From positions 1 through 30,818 of IMG/VR virus record IMGVR_UViG_3300010885_026118: a stretch of DNA of 30,818 bases, one strand, 5' to 3'. Made by a program: the position numbers and the translations under genes. Shown piece after piece: positions 1-6,191 of the stretch. Below the pieces are notes generated by a model. The model saw nothing but the letters and a program-made list of their open reading frames with translations. It was not told where the DNA came from and did no database searches. Origin of the DNA: a virus. Within the stretch, counting starts at the first letter, position 1; every line of letters starts with the position of its first letter.

Positions 1-36
1 CCGTTCCGTTCCGTTCCGTTCCGTTCCGTTCCGTTC
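1..36. repeat. CCGTT pentanucleotide tandem repeat at the window edge
   Basis: Seven perfect copies of CCGTT plus one base, starting at base 1, so the true copy number may be higher. Read on the minus strand the unit is AACGG. It lies inside an open frame and is translated as the repeating pentapeptide NGTER, because three 5-bp units make 15 bases. The unit is not a multiple of three, so gain or loss of one copy would change the frame downstream. It could also be an assembly-end artefact, since it sits exactly at the edge. Confidence 0.9.
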
Positions 37-200
37 AATGTCTCGGAACAAACTTTCGTCTGATTGTCAAGTGCTGCACGAGCGATCTCAACGATCTCCA
101 TCAGATCCTCGTAGGTGACATCGGGGTCATCCTCACCGAGTTGCACGAGCGTTTTTAGTTGTTGGGGTTTCAGTTGTAGTGGGGGGCACGCTTGTGTCAT
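1..200 (-). CDS. partial hypothetical protein containing the NGTER repeat, truncated by the window edge
   Basis: An ATG at 200-198 opens a frame that stays open to base 1 (about 66 codons). It begins MTQACPPLQLKPQQLK, continues through an acidic, helix-like stretch (LGEDDPDVTYEDLMEIVE) and then enters the NGTER repeats made by the AACGG units. I recognise no family. An overlapping ATG frame 7 bases upstream stops quickly, which favours this one. No clear ribosome binding site is seen. It lies downstream of the integrase on the same strand, about 90 bases away, a place where phages often carry regulators or cargo. It may be a genuine gene, possibly subject to phase variation, or a chance frame; the acidic, non-repetitive N-terminal part looks coding. 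Confidence 0.5.
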   Translation of the reverse strand, partial: MTQACPPLQLKPQQLKTLVQLGEDDPDVTYEDLMEIVEIARAALDNQTKVCSETLNGTERNGTERN

Positions 201-290
201 GCACCATCTAATACATTCGCTTAGTCGTAGTGTATATAAGAAAATTGCTTAGAGGCGAAAATAAACCACAGACCAGCATAGACACTGGAT

Positions 291-1346
291 CTATAAAGCC
301 CACCATCTCGCGGCATCTCGGCGGGAGACGGCATTAGCGTAGGTCTCGTAAATCAACTTTGGGGAAACGTGCCCCATCTCAAAAGCGGTTGATGCGGCAT
401 CCTTAAAGTGCGCGAGATGGTAACTGGCAAACGAGTGCCGGAGGGCATTCTGTGGGAACCTATCGCCACCCAACTTTGCCTCCGCAGGCATCCCGCGGTG
501 GCACTTCCATTCCTTACTCTCACCAACAAGAGACCCTTCTCCTTTTGGCAGGTGCCGGATCACTGCATCTTGCAGGGTGACGCTTCGCGGCCTTCGTGCC
601 TGCCCCTGCTTGCTTTGGTGCTTGTTGACATTGATCTCCGCGAACTCCTCATCAACGCAATCGTATGCCATCCTCGACAACTCGATGACCCTCAGTCCGG
701 CAAACCCTCCGAGCACGAACTTGCACTTGATCCATGACTCCACCTCCAGCTTGAGCAGACCATCCATCTCGTCCGGTGTGAGGATCTGCATGCGGGCATC
801 CTTATCCGATTTGGGGGGTGCCTCCATATCCAACGCGGGAGAGTTCGGCACCATCTTGCGGATGGTTCTCCAACTGTAGAACTGCCGGACTTGGGCGAAG
901 TGGTTAAATACGGTTCGGACTCCGTGATTCAGTGAGGAGAGCCAATTCTCGATATCGTCGCCACCGATGTCCTTCGGGGAGAGGTCTCCGTAGTTTGCGG
1001 CAAATCGTCTGAGGCATGTCTTGGCTTGATCCACTCCGGTCGCGGCTCTCCCGCGGGACTCCTGCTCGGCAATGTACAGTTGCACGAGTGAGGAGATGGT
1101 ATCCGAGGAACCTAACCGCTCGACCCTCTCCCTCACGATGCCGAGCTTGTGCTGACTCATGTGGTTCACACAGAACCTCATTGCCTCCTCCTGCTTATCA
1201 AAAAACTTCTTCCCGCGGGCACCATTGTTGAGGTATTCGGGCAGATCCACCACCCACTGCTGGCGCGAAGGGTAGAACCGTGGGGTGAGACGTTTGGACT
1301 TTTGGTAGGTCGATGCGTTGGTTGTGGTCAGTTCCATTGGTTCCAC
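291..1346 (-). CDS. int: tyrosine recombinase / phage integrase
   Basis: A 351-residue site-specific recombinase that would join the phage attachment site to a host tRNA gene. The C-terminal catalytic domain is recognisable: R219 in GFAGLRVIELSR, a Lys-containing NKHQSK segment near 246, R303 in box II (NALRHSFASY), H326 in MGHVSPK, and the probable nucleophile Y336 in YETYANA. Box II has Asn where His is usual (N-x-x-R), a tolerated variant in this family. Residues about 80-175 form the SAM-like core-binding domain, and the N-terminus (RFYPSRQQWVVDLP) resembles the arm-binding region. The GTG start is preferred because GGAGG lies at 1357-1361, ten bases upstream; an ATG at 1337 is the alternative. 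It is the last complete gene on the left, immediately downstream of the att core, the usual arrangement for an int/attP module. Confidence 0.93.
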   Translation of the reverse strand: MEPMELTTTNASTYQKSKRLTPRFYPSRQQWVVDLPEYLNNGARGKKFFDKQEEAMRFCVNHMSQHKLGIVRERVERLGSSDTISSLVQLYIAEQESRGRAATGVDQAKTCLRRFAANYGDLSPKDIGGDDIENWLSSLNHGVRTVFNHFAQVRQFYSWRTIRKMVPNSPALDMEAPPKSDKDARMQILTPDEMDGLLKLEVESWIKCKFVLGGFAGLRVIELSRMAYDCVDEEFAEINVNKHQSKQGQARRPRSVTLQDAVIRHLPKGEGSLVGESKEWKCHRGMPAEAKLGGDRFPQNALRHSFASYHLAHFKDAASTAFEMGHVSPKLIYETYANAVSRRDAARWWAL

Positions 1347-1400
1347 TTCGCACTATCCTCCACCGAAGTCAACCACCCTCTACACTCTGTTATTTGCTTG

Positions 1401-1426
1401 CTCTGCGGGTTTTTTGCCCTACAGAG
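1401..1426. repeat. imperfect hairpin between integrase and att core
   Basis: CTCTG and GGG at 1401-1409 pair with CCC and CAGAG at 1417-1426 around a T-rich loop, with a small bulge. It lies between the tRNA-like core and the integrase start. Neither strand has a T-tract after the stem, so it is not a standard intrinsic terminator. It might be part of the attP arm structure or an mRNA hairpin ahead of int. Confidence 0.4.
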
Positions 1427-1430
1427 AAAA

Positions 1431-1459
1431 GGAGCGGTGAGGCAGGGATTCGAACCCAA
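1431..1459 (-). other. attP: putative attP core: 3' end of a tRNA-Ser gene
   Basis: On the minus strand this contains GGGTTCGAATCCC followed by TGCCTCACCG. That is a T-loop (TTCGAAT), the 3' T-stem, a 3' acceptor strand CCTCACC and discriminator G73. G73 with CCTCACC is typical of bacterial tRNA-Ser, whose 5' acceptor would be GGTGAGG. No matching 5' half (acceptor, D-arm, anticodon arm) is found upstream. The T-stem pairs for only 3 bp before diverging, as expected when phage sequence resembles a host tRNA only over its 3' part. No CCA is encoded. It lies 85 bases upstream of the integrase start. Integration would restore a complete tRNA with the phage-supplied 3' end. Confidence 0.75.
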
Positions 1460-1475
1460 GAGGTTATCTGTGTAG

Positions 1476-1507
1476 AAGTGGGACTATTTTCGGTTTCAGT
1501 CCCACTT
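1476..1507. terminator. 10-bp perfect inverted repeat near the att core
   Basis: AAGTGGGACT at 1476-1485 pairs perfectly with AGTCCCACTT at 1498-1507 around a 12-base loop. It follows the last gene of the lysis block. The T-runs beyond either arm are short (about three bases), so it is a weak candidate for an intrinsic terminator. Alternatives are an excisionase or integrase binding site, as it lies 17 bases from the att core. Confidence 0.45.
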
Positions 1508-1514
1508 TAATAGC

Positions 1515-1537
1515 AGGCAGGGTCTGTAACCCTACCT
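1515..1537 (-). terminator. hairpin overlapping the stop codon of the last lysis-block gene
   Basis: On the minus strand AGGTAGGGT (1537-1529) pairs with ACCCTGCCT (1523-1515) around the loop TACAG: nine pairs, one a G-T wobble. The stem includes the TAG stop at 1532-1534. With the second hairpin at 1476-1507 it forms a tandem stem-loop block at the end of the structural/lysis transcription unit. No strong U-tract follows, so termination is inferred from position. Confidence 0.4.
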
Positions 1538-1765
1538 CAAATCCTCATCCTCATCATCCTCCAACTCAACGACGATCTCTTGCTCCTGCTCGTCCACCCA
1601 CTTGCGGACATGACCGTACCGTGCAAACCAGTTGCCAGCACCAGTTTCAATGACGCTCGTCTCTCCTTCCTCATGTCGGGTGGTGAATATCTGAACCGTG
1701 TCAAAGTGCTCGCTGAGTTGCTGCATCATTTTCTCGACCAGCCTCTCCTGCGGTTGCTGCTTCAT
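1532..1765 (-). CDS. acidic hypothetical protein, 77 residues
   Basis: No family recognised. The N-terminal half is predicted helical (RLVEKMMQQLSEHFDTVQIF) and the middle (TRHEEGETSVIETGAGNWFARYGHVRKWVDEQ) looks like a small alpha/beta unit. The last 20 residues are almost entirely acidic (EIVVELEDDEDEDLR). The ATG at 1765 overlaps the stop of the preceding helix-turn-helix-like gene by 4 bases (ATGA), so the two are probably translationally coupled. It is the last gene before the hairpins and the att core. Acidic small phage proteins can be DNA mimics or inhibitors, but nothing here shows that. Confidence 0.75.
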   Translation of the reverse strand: MKQQPQERLVEKMMQQLSEHFDTVQIFTTRHEEGETSVIETGAGNWFARYGHVRKWVDEQEQEIVVELEDDEDEDLR

Positions 1766-2025
1766 TTGAGTCGGAAGAAAGCAACTTCCCTGCGGGTTCC
1801 GTTCTTGAGGAGGTAAAAGGATTGCACCTCCATTGCCCCGTCCGCGACCCGTCTCCTCAACCGTTTATCGGCAGCATCGCGGGAGACGTTGTGACGGGTA
1901 GCCATAGTGATCGCGGCGACCCATCCCTCTTCGAGTAGGTCACTCTCCGAATCGACAGCGAACTCTGCATCAAGTGCAGCGAGCGCACTCTCTTTTAGGT
2001 CATGCGAAGATGGGTCTAGTTTCAC
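1762..2025 (-). CDS. small helix-turn-helix-like protein, 87 residues
   Basis: Residues about 33-80 (GWVAAITMATRHNVSRDAADKRLRRRVADGAMEVQSFYLLKNGTRREVAFFRL) have the shape of a winged helix: a first helix, a turn at NVS, a recognition-like helix SRDAADKRLRRR, then a two-strand wing. It may bind DNA, perhaps in lysis timing or near att. The start is a GTG at 2025, giving a 26-base overlap with the phosphoesterase gene; no better in-frame start was seen. The family is not identified and the function is inferred from the sequence pattern only. Confidence 0.7.
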   Translation of the reverse strand: MKLDPSSHDLKESALAALDAEFAVDSESDLLEEGWVAAITMATRHNVSRDAADKRLRRRVADGAMEVQSFYLLKNGTRREVAFFRLK

Positions 2026-2818
2026 GGGGAGTGTAGGTTAGTGGGATTACCGCAGGGATCTCGCCATCGGGCGTTACAGACCAATCTAAGAGCGTCATGC
2101 CGCACGAGCAGATGCTGTCACCAACCACTTTGTGAGCGTAGCGGGTGAGCACCTGCCAAGCGGGGGTGACGAGGAAGAGACCGCGACCATCCGAGAAGTG
2201 ACCACCAACGTGTCGGTGACCGCGGGCATAGACCGTTGGGACTCGGTGACCGGATCGTGCGTAGTTCTGACGAGCATTCCCCATCGTGATACTCATGGCA
2301 CCCGCCTCAAGATATGCGCGGGCCGATGTCGGCATGTGGTGGGCAATGTCCATGAGGGTGCCATTCACTTCGATCAGTGCCTTATCTCCGCACCACTCGC
2401 CTTTGAGTTCCTTGCAGATGAACTTCTCGTAGTCACCCACATGGCATTCGGTGCCTGCCGTAAAGAACCTCCGAGACGCGGCCTGCGCGAGAGGCTCAAG
2501 AGCTACCACTGCTGCCGCGGCATGCTCCATATTCTTAGAGACTACGATCTCGGTGGTGCCGTGATGCCGTCCCTCAATGAGATCGCCATTGCAGATGAGG
2601 TAGAAGGGTCTCCCATTGAAGTGGGCAATAGTACGCTTCACCGCGTCTTGCCAGCACTCCCATAGCCACCGTTGGTGAAGGTTGTTGCCGATGCCTACCG
2701 TGTTGCCCGTGTCGGTCTCGCAGTTGTCGGGCCAAAGACCTACCGATGATCCGCAGTGGAGATCAGAGACGATCACCACACCTGCTACACGTTCCGGTTG
2801 TTTGGTTTTTTTCTTCAT
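2000..2818 (-). CDS. calcineurin-like metallophosphoesterase
   Basis: A 272-residue metal-dependent phosphoesterase. The dimetal-site motifs are in the expected order: D-x-H at 19-21 (SDLHCG), G-N/C-x-D as NGDLIEG with D79, followed by GRHH (83-86), GTECH (122-126), HH at 160-161, and GHRH (200-203) near the C-terminus. Substrate is unknown; phage members of the fold include protein phosphatases (lambda-type) and nucleic-acid 2',3'-phosphoesterases. The length and the GHRH motif resemble phage metallophosphoesterases rather than Mre11/SbcD nucleases. It starts at the ATG at 2818, overlapping the endolysin stop by 4 bases, so it is produced with the lysis genes, a slightly unusual place. Confidence 0.88.
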   Translation of the reverse strand: MKKKTKQPERVAGVVIVSDLHCGSSVGLWPDNCETDTGNTVGIGNNLHQRWLWECWQDAVKRTIAHFNGRPFYLICNGDLIEGRHHGTTEIVVSKNMEHAAAAVVALEPLAQAASRRFFTAGTECHVGDYEKFICKELKGEWCGDKALIEVNGTLMDIAHHMPTSARAYLEAGAMSITMGNARQNYARSGHRVPTVYARGHRHVGGHFSDGRGLFLVTPAWQVLTRYAHKVVGDSICSCGMTLLDWSVTPDGEIPAVIPLTYTPRETRPIFA

Positions 2819-3351
2819 GCGAATTTCTCAGCTACGTCCTTATTTCGATTCAGCCAACCGGAGAGGAAGCGGGCGCGAGATCCGTGACCGATCTCTTCGT
2901 AGTGGGCGCGACCGAGTTCGATCAGCTTGAGGCAGAGTTCGTGCTGGTCGGTTTGGTAGCAGGCGCGGGTGGTGATGGGGCCGAGTTGACCATCCACCTT
3001 CACGAAACCGACTGCTTGCTGGAGAATCATGATTGCTGTCGTGCGTCCCATATTGAGTCCGTAGTTCGCGGCGATCTGAGTCACTCCATTGGGGAGGAGT
3101 GAGAATGGGATCCAGTACTTTCGGAAGTAGGTCTCGATGACGAAGGTGGGCGAAGGGGTTCCGGTGATTGGAAGGGAGTCTGATTTAGTGGTCAATCCGC
3201 AGTAGGTTCGACCCTGCCCGTCCGAGAGATACTCGTCTTTGATGTGACCATCCGATCCCACTTCCACCTCCCACTTCATCATTAAGGAAAACCATTCCCT
3301 AAAAACGGTAGGCTTTTCGGAGGCAAGTTGGAGGAGTTGGTCAACCTTCAC
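2815..3351 (-). CDS. endolysin, GH108-like muramidase with peptidoglycan-binding C-terminal domain
   Basis: Likely N-acetylmuramidase that cuts cell-wall glycan at lysis. Residues 20-55 (KWEVEVGSDG, then DGQGRTYCGLT) match the E-x-G-G/D-G-G-T-x-Y-G-I pattern of glycosyl hydrolase family 108, with E28 or E30 as the catalytic candidate. Residues about 90-130 (NYGLNMGRTTAIMILQQAVG, then VDGQLGPIT) match the PG_binding_3 partner domain. There is no signal peptide, so export would depend on the holin just upstream. The frame extends to a TTG at 3387, but that extension translates the GGTGTA promoter-like motif (HLPVGVYRY), so I place the start at the GTG at 3351 (178 residues). Its stop overlaps the phosphoesterase ATG. 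Confidence 0.85.
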   Translation of the reverse strand: MKVDQLLQLASEKPTVFREWFSLMMKWEVEVGSDGHIKDEYLSDGQGRTYCGLTTKSDSLPITGTPSPTFVIETYFRKYWIPFSLLPNGVTQIAANYGLNMGRTTAIMILQQAVGFVKVDGQLGPITTRACYQTDQHELCLKLIELGRAHYEEIGHGSRARFLSGWLNRNKDVAEKFA

Positions 3352-3357
3352 GCGGTG

Positions 3358-3381
3358 ATATCTATATACACCTACGGGCAG
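3358..3381 (-). promoter_or_regulatory. GGTGTA motif copy i, upstream of the endolysin gene
   Basis: The minus strand reads TGCCCGTAGGTGTATATAG, with the invariant GGTGTA core at + 3367-3372. It lies between the holin stop and the endolysin start. Nine such copies occur in the window, each at a gene-block boundary or near a major start. The TATATA after the core could serve as a -10 element. The promoter role is inferred. Confidence 0.5.
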
Positions 3382-3390
3382 GTGCAACCT

Positions 3391-3795
3391 CTACTTAGTA
3401 ACTCCCTTGATCTTCTCCCAACTGCGATAGCCACCGAGTCCAAGCATTCCAATGAGAACGGTCATGAGTGCGTCCGACTGAAGGGCTACCACGGGGGCGG
3501 GTGCGTGGTACCATAGGGCATAGGCAAAACTGAAGAGGGGTTGACCTACGAACTGCCAAGCAAAGGCAAGGGCGCACACCCACCCGACACATGGTCTCCA
3601 ACCAGACACAAAGAGGTTGGAGTTCTGAGCCTCTGCCGCATTTACATCAGTCTGCGCTTTGGACATTGCCGCTTCCATGTCCATTAATTTCATGGACAGT
3701 TCCGCTTGAATCTTCACCTGCGCGTCCCGATCCGGCACGAACTTGTTGATGATTCCACCAACGGTGGTGACCATTTGAGGAATATCCCAAAGCAT
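3391..3795 (-). CDS. holin, 3TM family
   Basis: A 134-residue membrane protein expected to permeabilise the inner membrane and let the endolysin out. An N-terminal amphipathic or coiled segment (residues about 20-55, KIQAELSMKLMDMEAAMSKAQTDV) is followed by NSNLFVSGWRPCVGWVCALAF, a hallmark of the three-TM holin family, then hydrophobic segments at about 65-95 and 105-125 and a short basic tail (SWEKIKGVTK). Its start overlaps the stop of the upstream membrane-protein gene by one base (TGATG). Placement directly before the endolysin supports the call. Confidence 0.87.
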   Translation of the reverse strand: MLWDIPQMVTTVGGIINKFVPDRDAQVKIQAELSMKLMDMEAAMSKAQTDVNAAEAQNSNLFVSGWRPCVGWVCALAFAWQFVGQPLFSFAYALWYHAPAPVVALQSDALMTVLIGMLGLGGYRSWEKIKGVTK

Positions 3796-4028
3796 CAGCG
3801 TACCTCGTCAATCGTGACTTCGGGGTGCCTTTCCAACCAAAGGCGGGTGACCTTTGGTTTCATGTAGTCCCTGTCAGAAGCCAAAATTTCCTGCCCGTAG
3901 TGGTCTGTCACCATGATGCCGAGACCAACTGCGAGACAACCGATGAGGGGGAGACCGATCCAACGGATGATGCCGAGAATGGAACGGAGCGTCCCAAGAA
4001 TCTCGTCGTGGTTGGTCGGAGTGGTCAT
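3795..4028 (-). CDS. small single-pass membrane protein of the lysis cassette
   Basis: 77 residues with one strong hydrophobic segment (IRWIGLPLIGCLAVGLGIMV, residues about 21-40), preceded by a short polar N-terminus and followed by a charged region of about 37 residues (DRDYMKPKVTRLWLERHPEV). Topology resembles an i-spanin or a regulator of holin timing, but no spanin family match is recognised. The ATG overlaps the upstream stop by 4 bases and its stop overlaps the holin start, so the three are coupled. Confidence 0.78.
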   Translation of the reverse strand: MTTPTNHDEILGTLRSILGIIRWIGLPLIGCLAVGLGIMVTDHYGQEILASDRDYMKPKVTRLWLERHPEVTIDEVR

Positions 4029-4252
4029 TTTGAGTGGAGGTATGCTGCGAGAGAAAGGGCGATGTAGACAATCGAACCCGTGATTTTGGAGTCAACGTAC
4101 TTAGCTTCTTTGACAAGTGCGGTTCTTACTTGCTGGTAGGCAATCTGAGTTTTAACAACGCCTGCGTGTTCGATGTCGTTCAACTCCCTCACGATCCGAA
4201 CCGCTAGAGGGTACGACTTAACGAGTAGCCAAAGATCGCGGAGGAGTTGCAT
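4025..4252 (-). CDS. small tail-anchored membrane protein
   Basis: 75 residues. A helical, mostly polar N-terminal two thirds (MQLLRDLWLLVKSYPLAVRI and on through VRTALVKEAKYVDSK) is followed by a C-terminal hydrophobic segment (ITGSIVYIALSLAAYLHSK), suggesting a tail anchor. No family recognised. It opens the run of three overlapping membrane-protein genes that ends in the holin, so a lysis-related role is plausible. It starts at the ATG at 4252. Confidence 0.72.
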   Translation of the reverse strand: MQLLRDLWLLVKSYPLAVRIVRELNDIEHAGVVKTQIAYQQVRTALVKEAKYVDSKITGSIVYIALSLAAYLHSK

Positions 4253-4262
4253 GGGAGGGGAA

Positions 4263-4466
4263 CTACTTAATCGAAACCTGTAGGAAGCCCCCGCCGTTTG
4301 GTTGGACAGTTACTAGGAATGATGCAATGTCTGCGGCAGTCTTGCCAGCAGGGAGGGTGATAAGGCCAGAACCACCAAGCAGGGCTTGAAAGGCAGTGAC
4401 ATCAGCGGCGACGAGGGTAGCACGAGCCTGAGTAGGAGCGACAACTGGAGTTAGGGTGAGGGACAT
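4263..4466 (-). CDS. small hypothetical protein at the end of the distal-tail block
   Basis: 67 residues: MSLTLTPVVAPTQARATLVA, then helix-like VTAFQALLGGSG and a beta-rich C-terminus (LVTVQPNGGGFLQVSIK). Probably a small virion or tail-tip protein by position, between the beta-solenoid gene and the lysis cassette. No family recognised. Start at the ATG at 4466, with a 93-base gap upstream in which I see no gene. Confidence 0.65.
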   Translation of the reverse strand: MSLTLTPVVAPTQARATLVAADVTAFQALLGGSGLITLPAGKTAADIASFLVTVQPNGGGFLQVSIK

Positions 4467-4559
4467 TATTTTGTTTGTCTGGTTTGGACAGTTAGACTTC
4501 TGGTTGTTTGTCTATGGGTAATGTTCGGCTATCGCTTATTCATTTCCAGAGATCAAAGT

Positions 4560-5303
4560 TTAGAGATTAATGAACCAAGGTAGGTTGAGGAGTCTGGCAA
4601 TCATTTGGTCGCTTCCTCCAGATGCAGGAGTTGGGTAGCCAAAAGCTACGCCAAATCCACTTACGGAGAGAAATGTATTTCCTCCATTGGTAGATATGTT
4701 TACCGCTGGGTAAATAAAAGTACCGCTAATGATGGTTCCGTTGTTTAGAAAGTCAGATCCAGAGAACAAGGCGGGCGTACCATGCTCTTGGCCATTGATG
4801 GTGCCTCCAAAATTCCTAAAACCAGATCCAGAGAATGAGCCGCCGAAGATCGTGTTGTAGTTACCAAAATCACTTCCAGAGAATGTTCCTGCTTCAATTC
4901 CTCCGCCGTTGTAAAAATTATCTCCAGAGAATGAGCCGCCGAAGATCGTGCCGCCGTTGAAAAAATCAGCTCCAGAGAATGTGCCGCCGAAGATCGTGCC
5001 AACATTGCTAAAACTAGCTCCAGAGAACGTGCCTCCATTGATGGTTCCACCATTCAGAACACTATAAATGTTGCAAGTTCCAGTTGCGTCTGTTCCAATA
5101 GCAACTCCAATAGCAACTCCAATTATAGGAGCATTCGTTGCTCCTAATGCTAAAGTGAGATCGTAACCTAAGTATGTTGGAGGAACATCAGCATCAATCC
5201 AAGGCGCAAAACCAGCAGGGATAATAGCGGTGTCATCAACCCACCAATTTAGAGGATCTTCCCATGCTTGAGAGCCTGAGTCTTGCCAGTATAAGTTAGC
5301 CAT
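4560..5303 (-). CDS. putative tail fibre or tailspike-associated protein with 16-residue beta-solenoid repeats
   Basis: 247 residues. The N-terminal 80 (MANLYWQDSGSQAWEDPLNW, then an Ala/Gly/Ile-rich part) look globular. Residues 86-165 are five consecutive 16-residue units of the form GTIxGGxFSGxxFxNx, followed by a degenerate longer unit and GTIISGTF. Regular Gly, Phe and Asn spacing with short Thr-Ile strands suggests a beta-solenoid or pentapeptide-like stack. The C-terminal 45 residues are probably a cap. Location after the tail fibre and other distal proteins suggests a surface-exposed receptor or glycan-contact role (inferred). Base composition is visibly AT-richer than the flanking structural genes, consistent with recent exchange. 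Start ATG at 5303. Confidence 0.8.
   Translation of the reverse strand: MANLYWQDSGSQAWEDPLNWWVDDTAIIPAGFAPWIDADVPPTYLGYDLTLALGATNAPIIGVAIGVAIGTDATGTCNIYSVLNGGTINGGTFSGASFSNVGTIFGGTFSGADFFNGGTIFGGSFSGDNFYNGGGIEAGTFSGSDFGNYNTIFGGSFSGSGFRNFGGTINGQEHGTPALFSGSDFLNNGTIISGTFIYPAVNISTNGGNTFLSVSGFGVAFGYPTPASGGSDQMIARLLNLPWFINL
4809..5048. repeat. five 48-bp coding tandem repeats
   Basis: The 16-residue units of the beta-solenoid protein correspond to five 48-bp units (5048-5001, 5000-4953, 4952-4905, 4904-4857, 4856-4809). The + strand phrase GCCGCCGAAGATCGTG recurs in three of the units at multiples of 48 bases. The near-identical DNA phrase indicates recent duplication, and unit number can change in frame by slippage or recombination. 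Confidence 0.85.
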
Positions 5304-5314
5304 GAGCTAAGAGA

Positions 5315-5746
5315 TTAGTCTTGCTGGACCCGAGTGACTGCACCATTCACATCATAGGTCAATGCGAGGTAATAGACAGGAGTTCCGTTTTGCTTGAAAA
5401 TGATTTCCGTTGGCTTGGTTGGGAATGAGCCGTTTGTGTATTCCATAACCACATCGTTGTAGGGGGGGATAGAGAAGCCTGCTACCTTCGTGTTAGAGGA
5501 CTTGATTGCAGCGGTGTCTGCCGCTTGCCCCGTTGCAATTCCGTTTGCCGTGTCCATCTTTGACTCAATGAGCGAGAGATCGGTCGAGATCGTTGCCTGT
5601 GCATCGACCAGCAACTTGCCCGTGGTAGCGTCTACCAGCAAAGGCATCGACCCGCCTACCTCATCAACCGGAGGAAGGGTATCACCTGCCGTCCACCGGA
5701 TCGCGGTGTGACGAGCGTGAGAATTACGGATCGAAGGAGTCGCCAT
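5315..5746 (-). CDS. hypothetical distal tail protein, 143 residues
   Basis: A short N-terminal basic segment (SIRNSHARHTAIRWTAGDTL) is followed by beta-rich (MPLLVDATTGKLLVDAQATI) and helical (LSLIESKMDTANGIATGQAA) stretches and a C-terminal beta domain (TEIIFKQNGTPVYYLALTYD). Composition is typical of baseplate or tail-fibre adaptor proteins. No family recognised. It lies 11 bases upstream of the beta-solenoid gene. Start ATG at 5746. Confidence 0.72.
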   Translation of the reverse strand: MATPSIRNSHARHTAIRWTAGDTLPPVDEVGGSMPLLVDATTGKLLVDAQATISTDLSLIESKMDTANGIATGQAADTAAIKSSNTKVAGFSIPPYNDVVMEYTNGSFPTKPTEIIFKQNGTPVYYLALTYDVNGAVTRVQQD

Positions 5747-5749
5747 GAC

Positions 5750-5983
5750 TTAGTCGTTTCCGGCTACGTCAGACGGGTATGCCGTGCTGGTCAGAGCGGC
5801 ATTCGTGATGTCCTCAGAATACTTCTCTGCGGCAGTTGCCTTAGAGGGGAAGTTTGGGATCTCCGCGGAGAGAGGGCCGTCGATAGGGGCACCGAGATCG
5901 ATGTACATCCGCATCGCGGGATTCGATGTGTCGATGCGGGTGGCTCCGGTAACGTGAGCGTAAGTGGCGGGTGTGATGGACAT
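5750..5983 (-). CDS. hypothetical small tail-region protein, 77 residues
   Basis: Residues SITPATYAHVTGATRIDTSN and AMRMYIDLGAPIDGPLSAEI suggest a small beta-rich virion protein with a helical C-terminus (KATAAEKYSEDITNAALTST). No family recognised. It sits 3 bases ahead of the 143-residue gene and is presumably co-translated with it. Start ATG at 5983. Confidence 0.68.
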   Translation of the reverse strand: MSITPATYAHVTGATRIDTSNPAMRMYIDLGAPIDGPLSAEIPNFPSKATAAEKYSEDITNAALTSTAYPSDVAGND

Positions 5984-5998
5984 AGTGGTGAGGGGTGA

Positions 5999-6187
5999 TT
6001 ATAGGTTTGGAGTGACGGGTTCTGGAGGAGGTTCGGCTAGAATGCGTTCACATTCTGCGGTGATAGCCTTGTCGGTGACGCTTTTAGGCACACCCTCTTC
6101 TCGGTAGAAGTATGCGTTACAAATAGGATATCCGAGGTTGTTGCAAGCAGCACCCCATACGGTTTTGATGTAATCTTCTTTGGTCAT
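5999..6187 (-). CDS. hypothetical 62-residue protein, possible tail-fibre chaperone
   Basis: MTKEDYIKTVWGAACNNLGY, then PICNAYFYREEGVP, a helix (ITAECERILAEP) and a proline-rich end (PPPEPVTPNL). Small helical proteins directly after receptor-binding genes are often fibre-assembly chaperones, but no known family is visible. Four bases separate it from the upstream stop. Start ATG at 6187. Confidence 0.62.
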   Translation of the reverse strand: MTKEDYIKTVWGAACNNLGYPICNAYFYREEGVPKSVTDKAITAECERILAEPPPEPVTPNL

Positions 6188-6191
6188 AGGA

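Noticed and set aside
1431-1540. A complete tRNA gene on the minus strand
   Set aside because: No matching 5' acceptor, D-arm or anticodon arm; the T-stem pairs over only 3 bp. It fits a partial tRNA (att core) better.
2132-2665. 177-residue plus-strand frame opposite the phosphoesterase
   Set aside because: The minus strand has all metallophosphoesterase motifs in order; the plus-strand product has none.
4495-4520. AGACAAAC repeats in the 93-base gap before the 67-residue gene, also near motif f
   Set aside because: Too short and too few copies to separate from chance.
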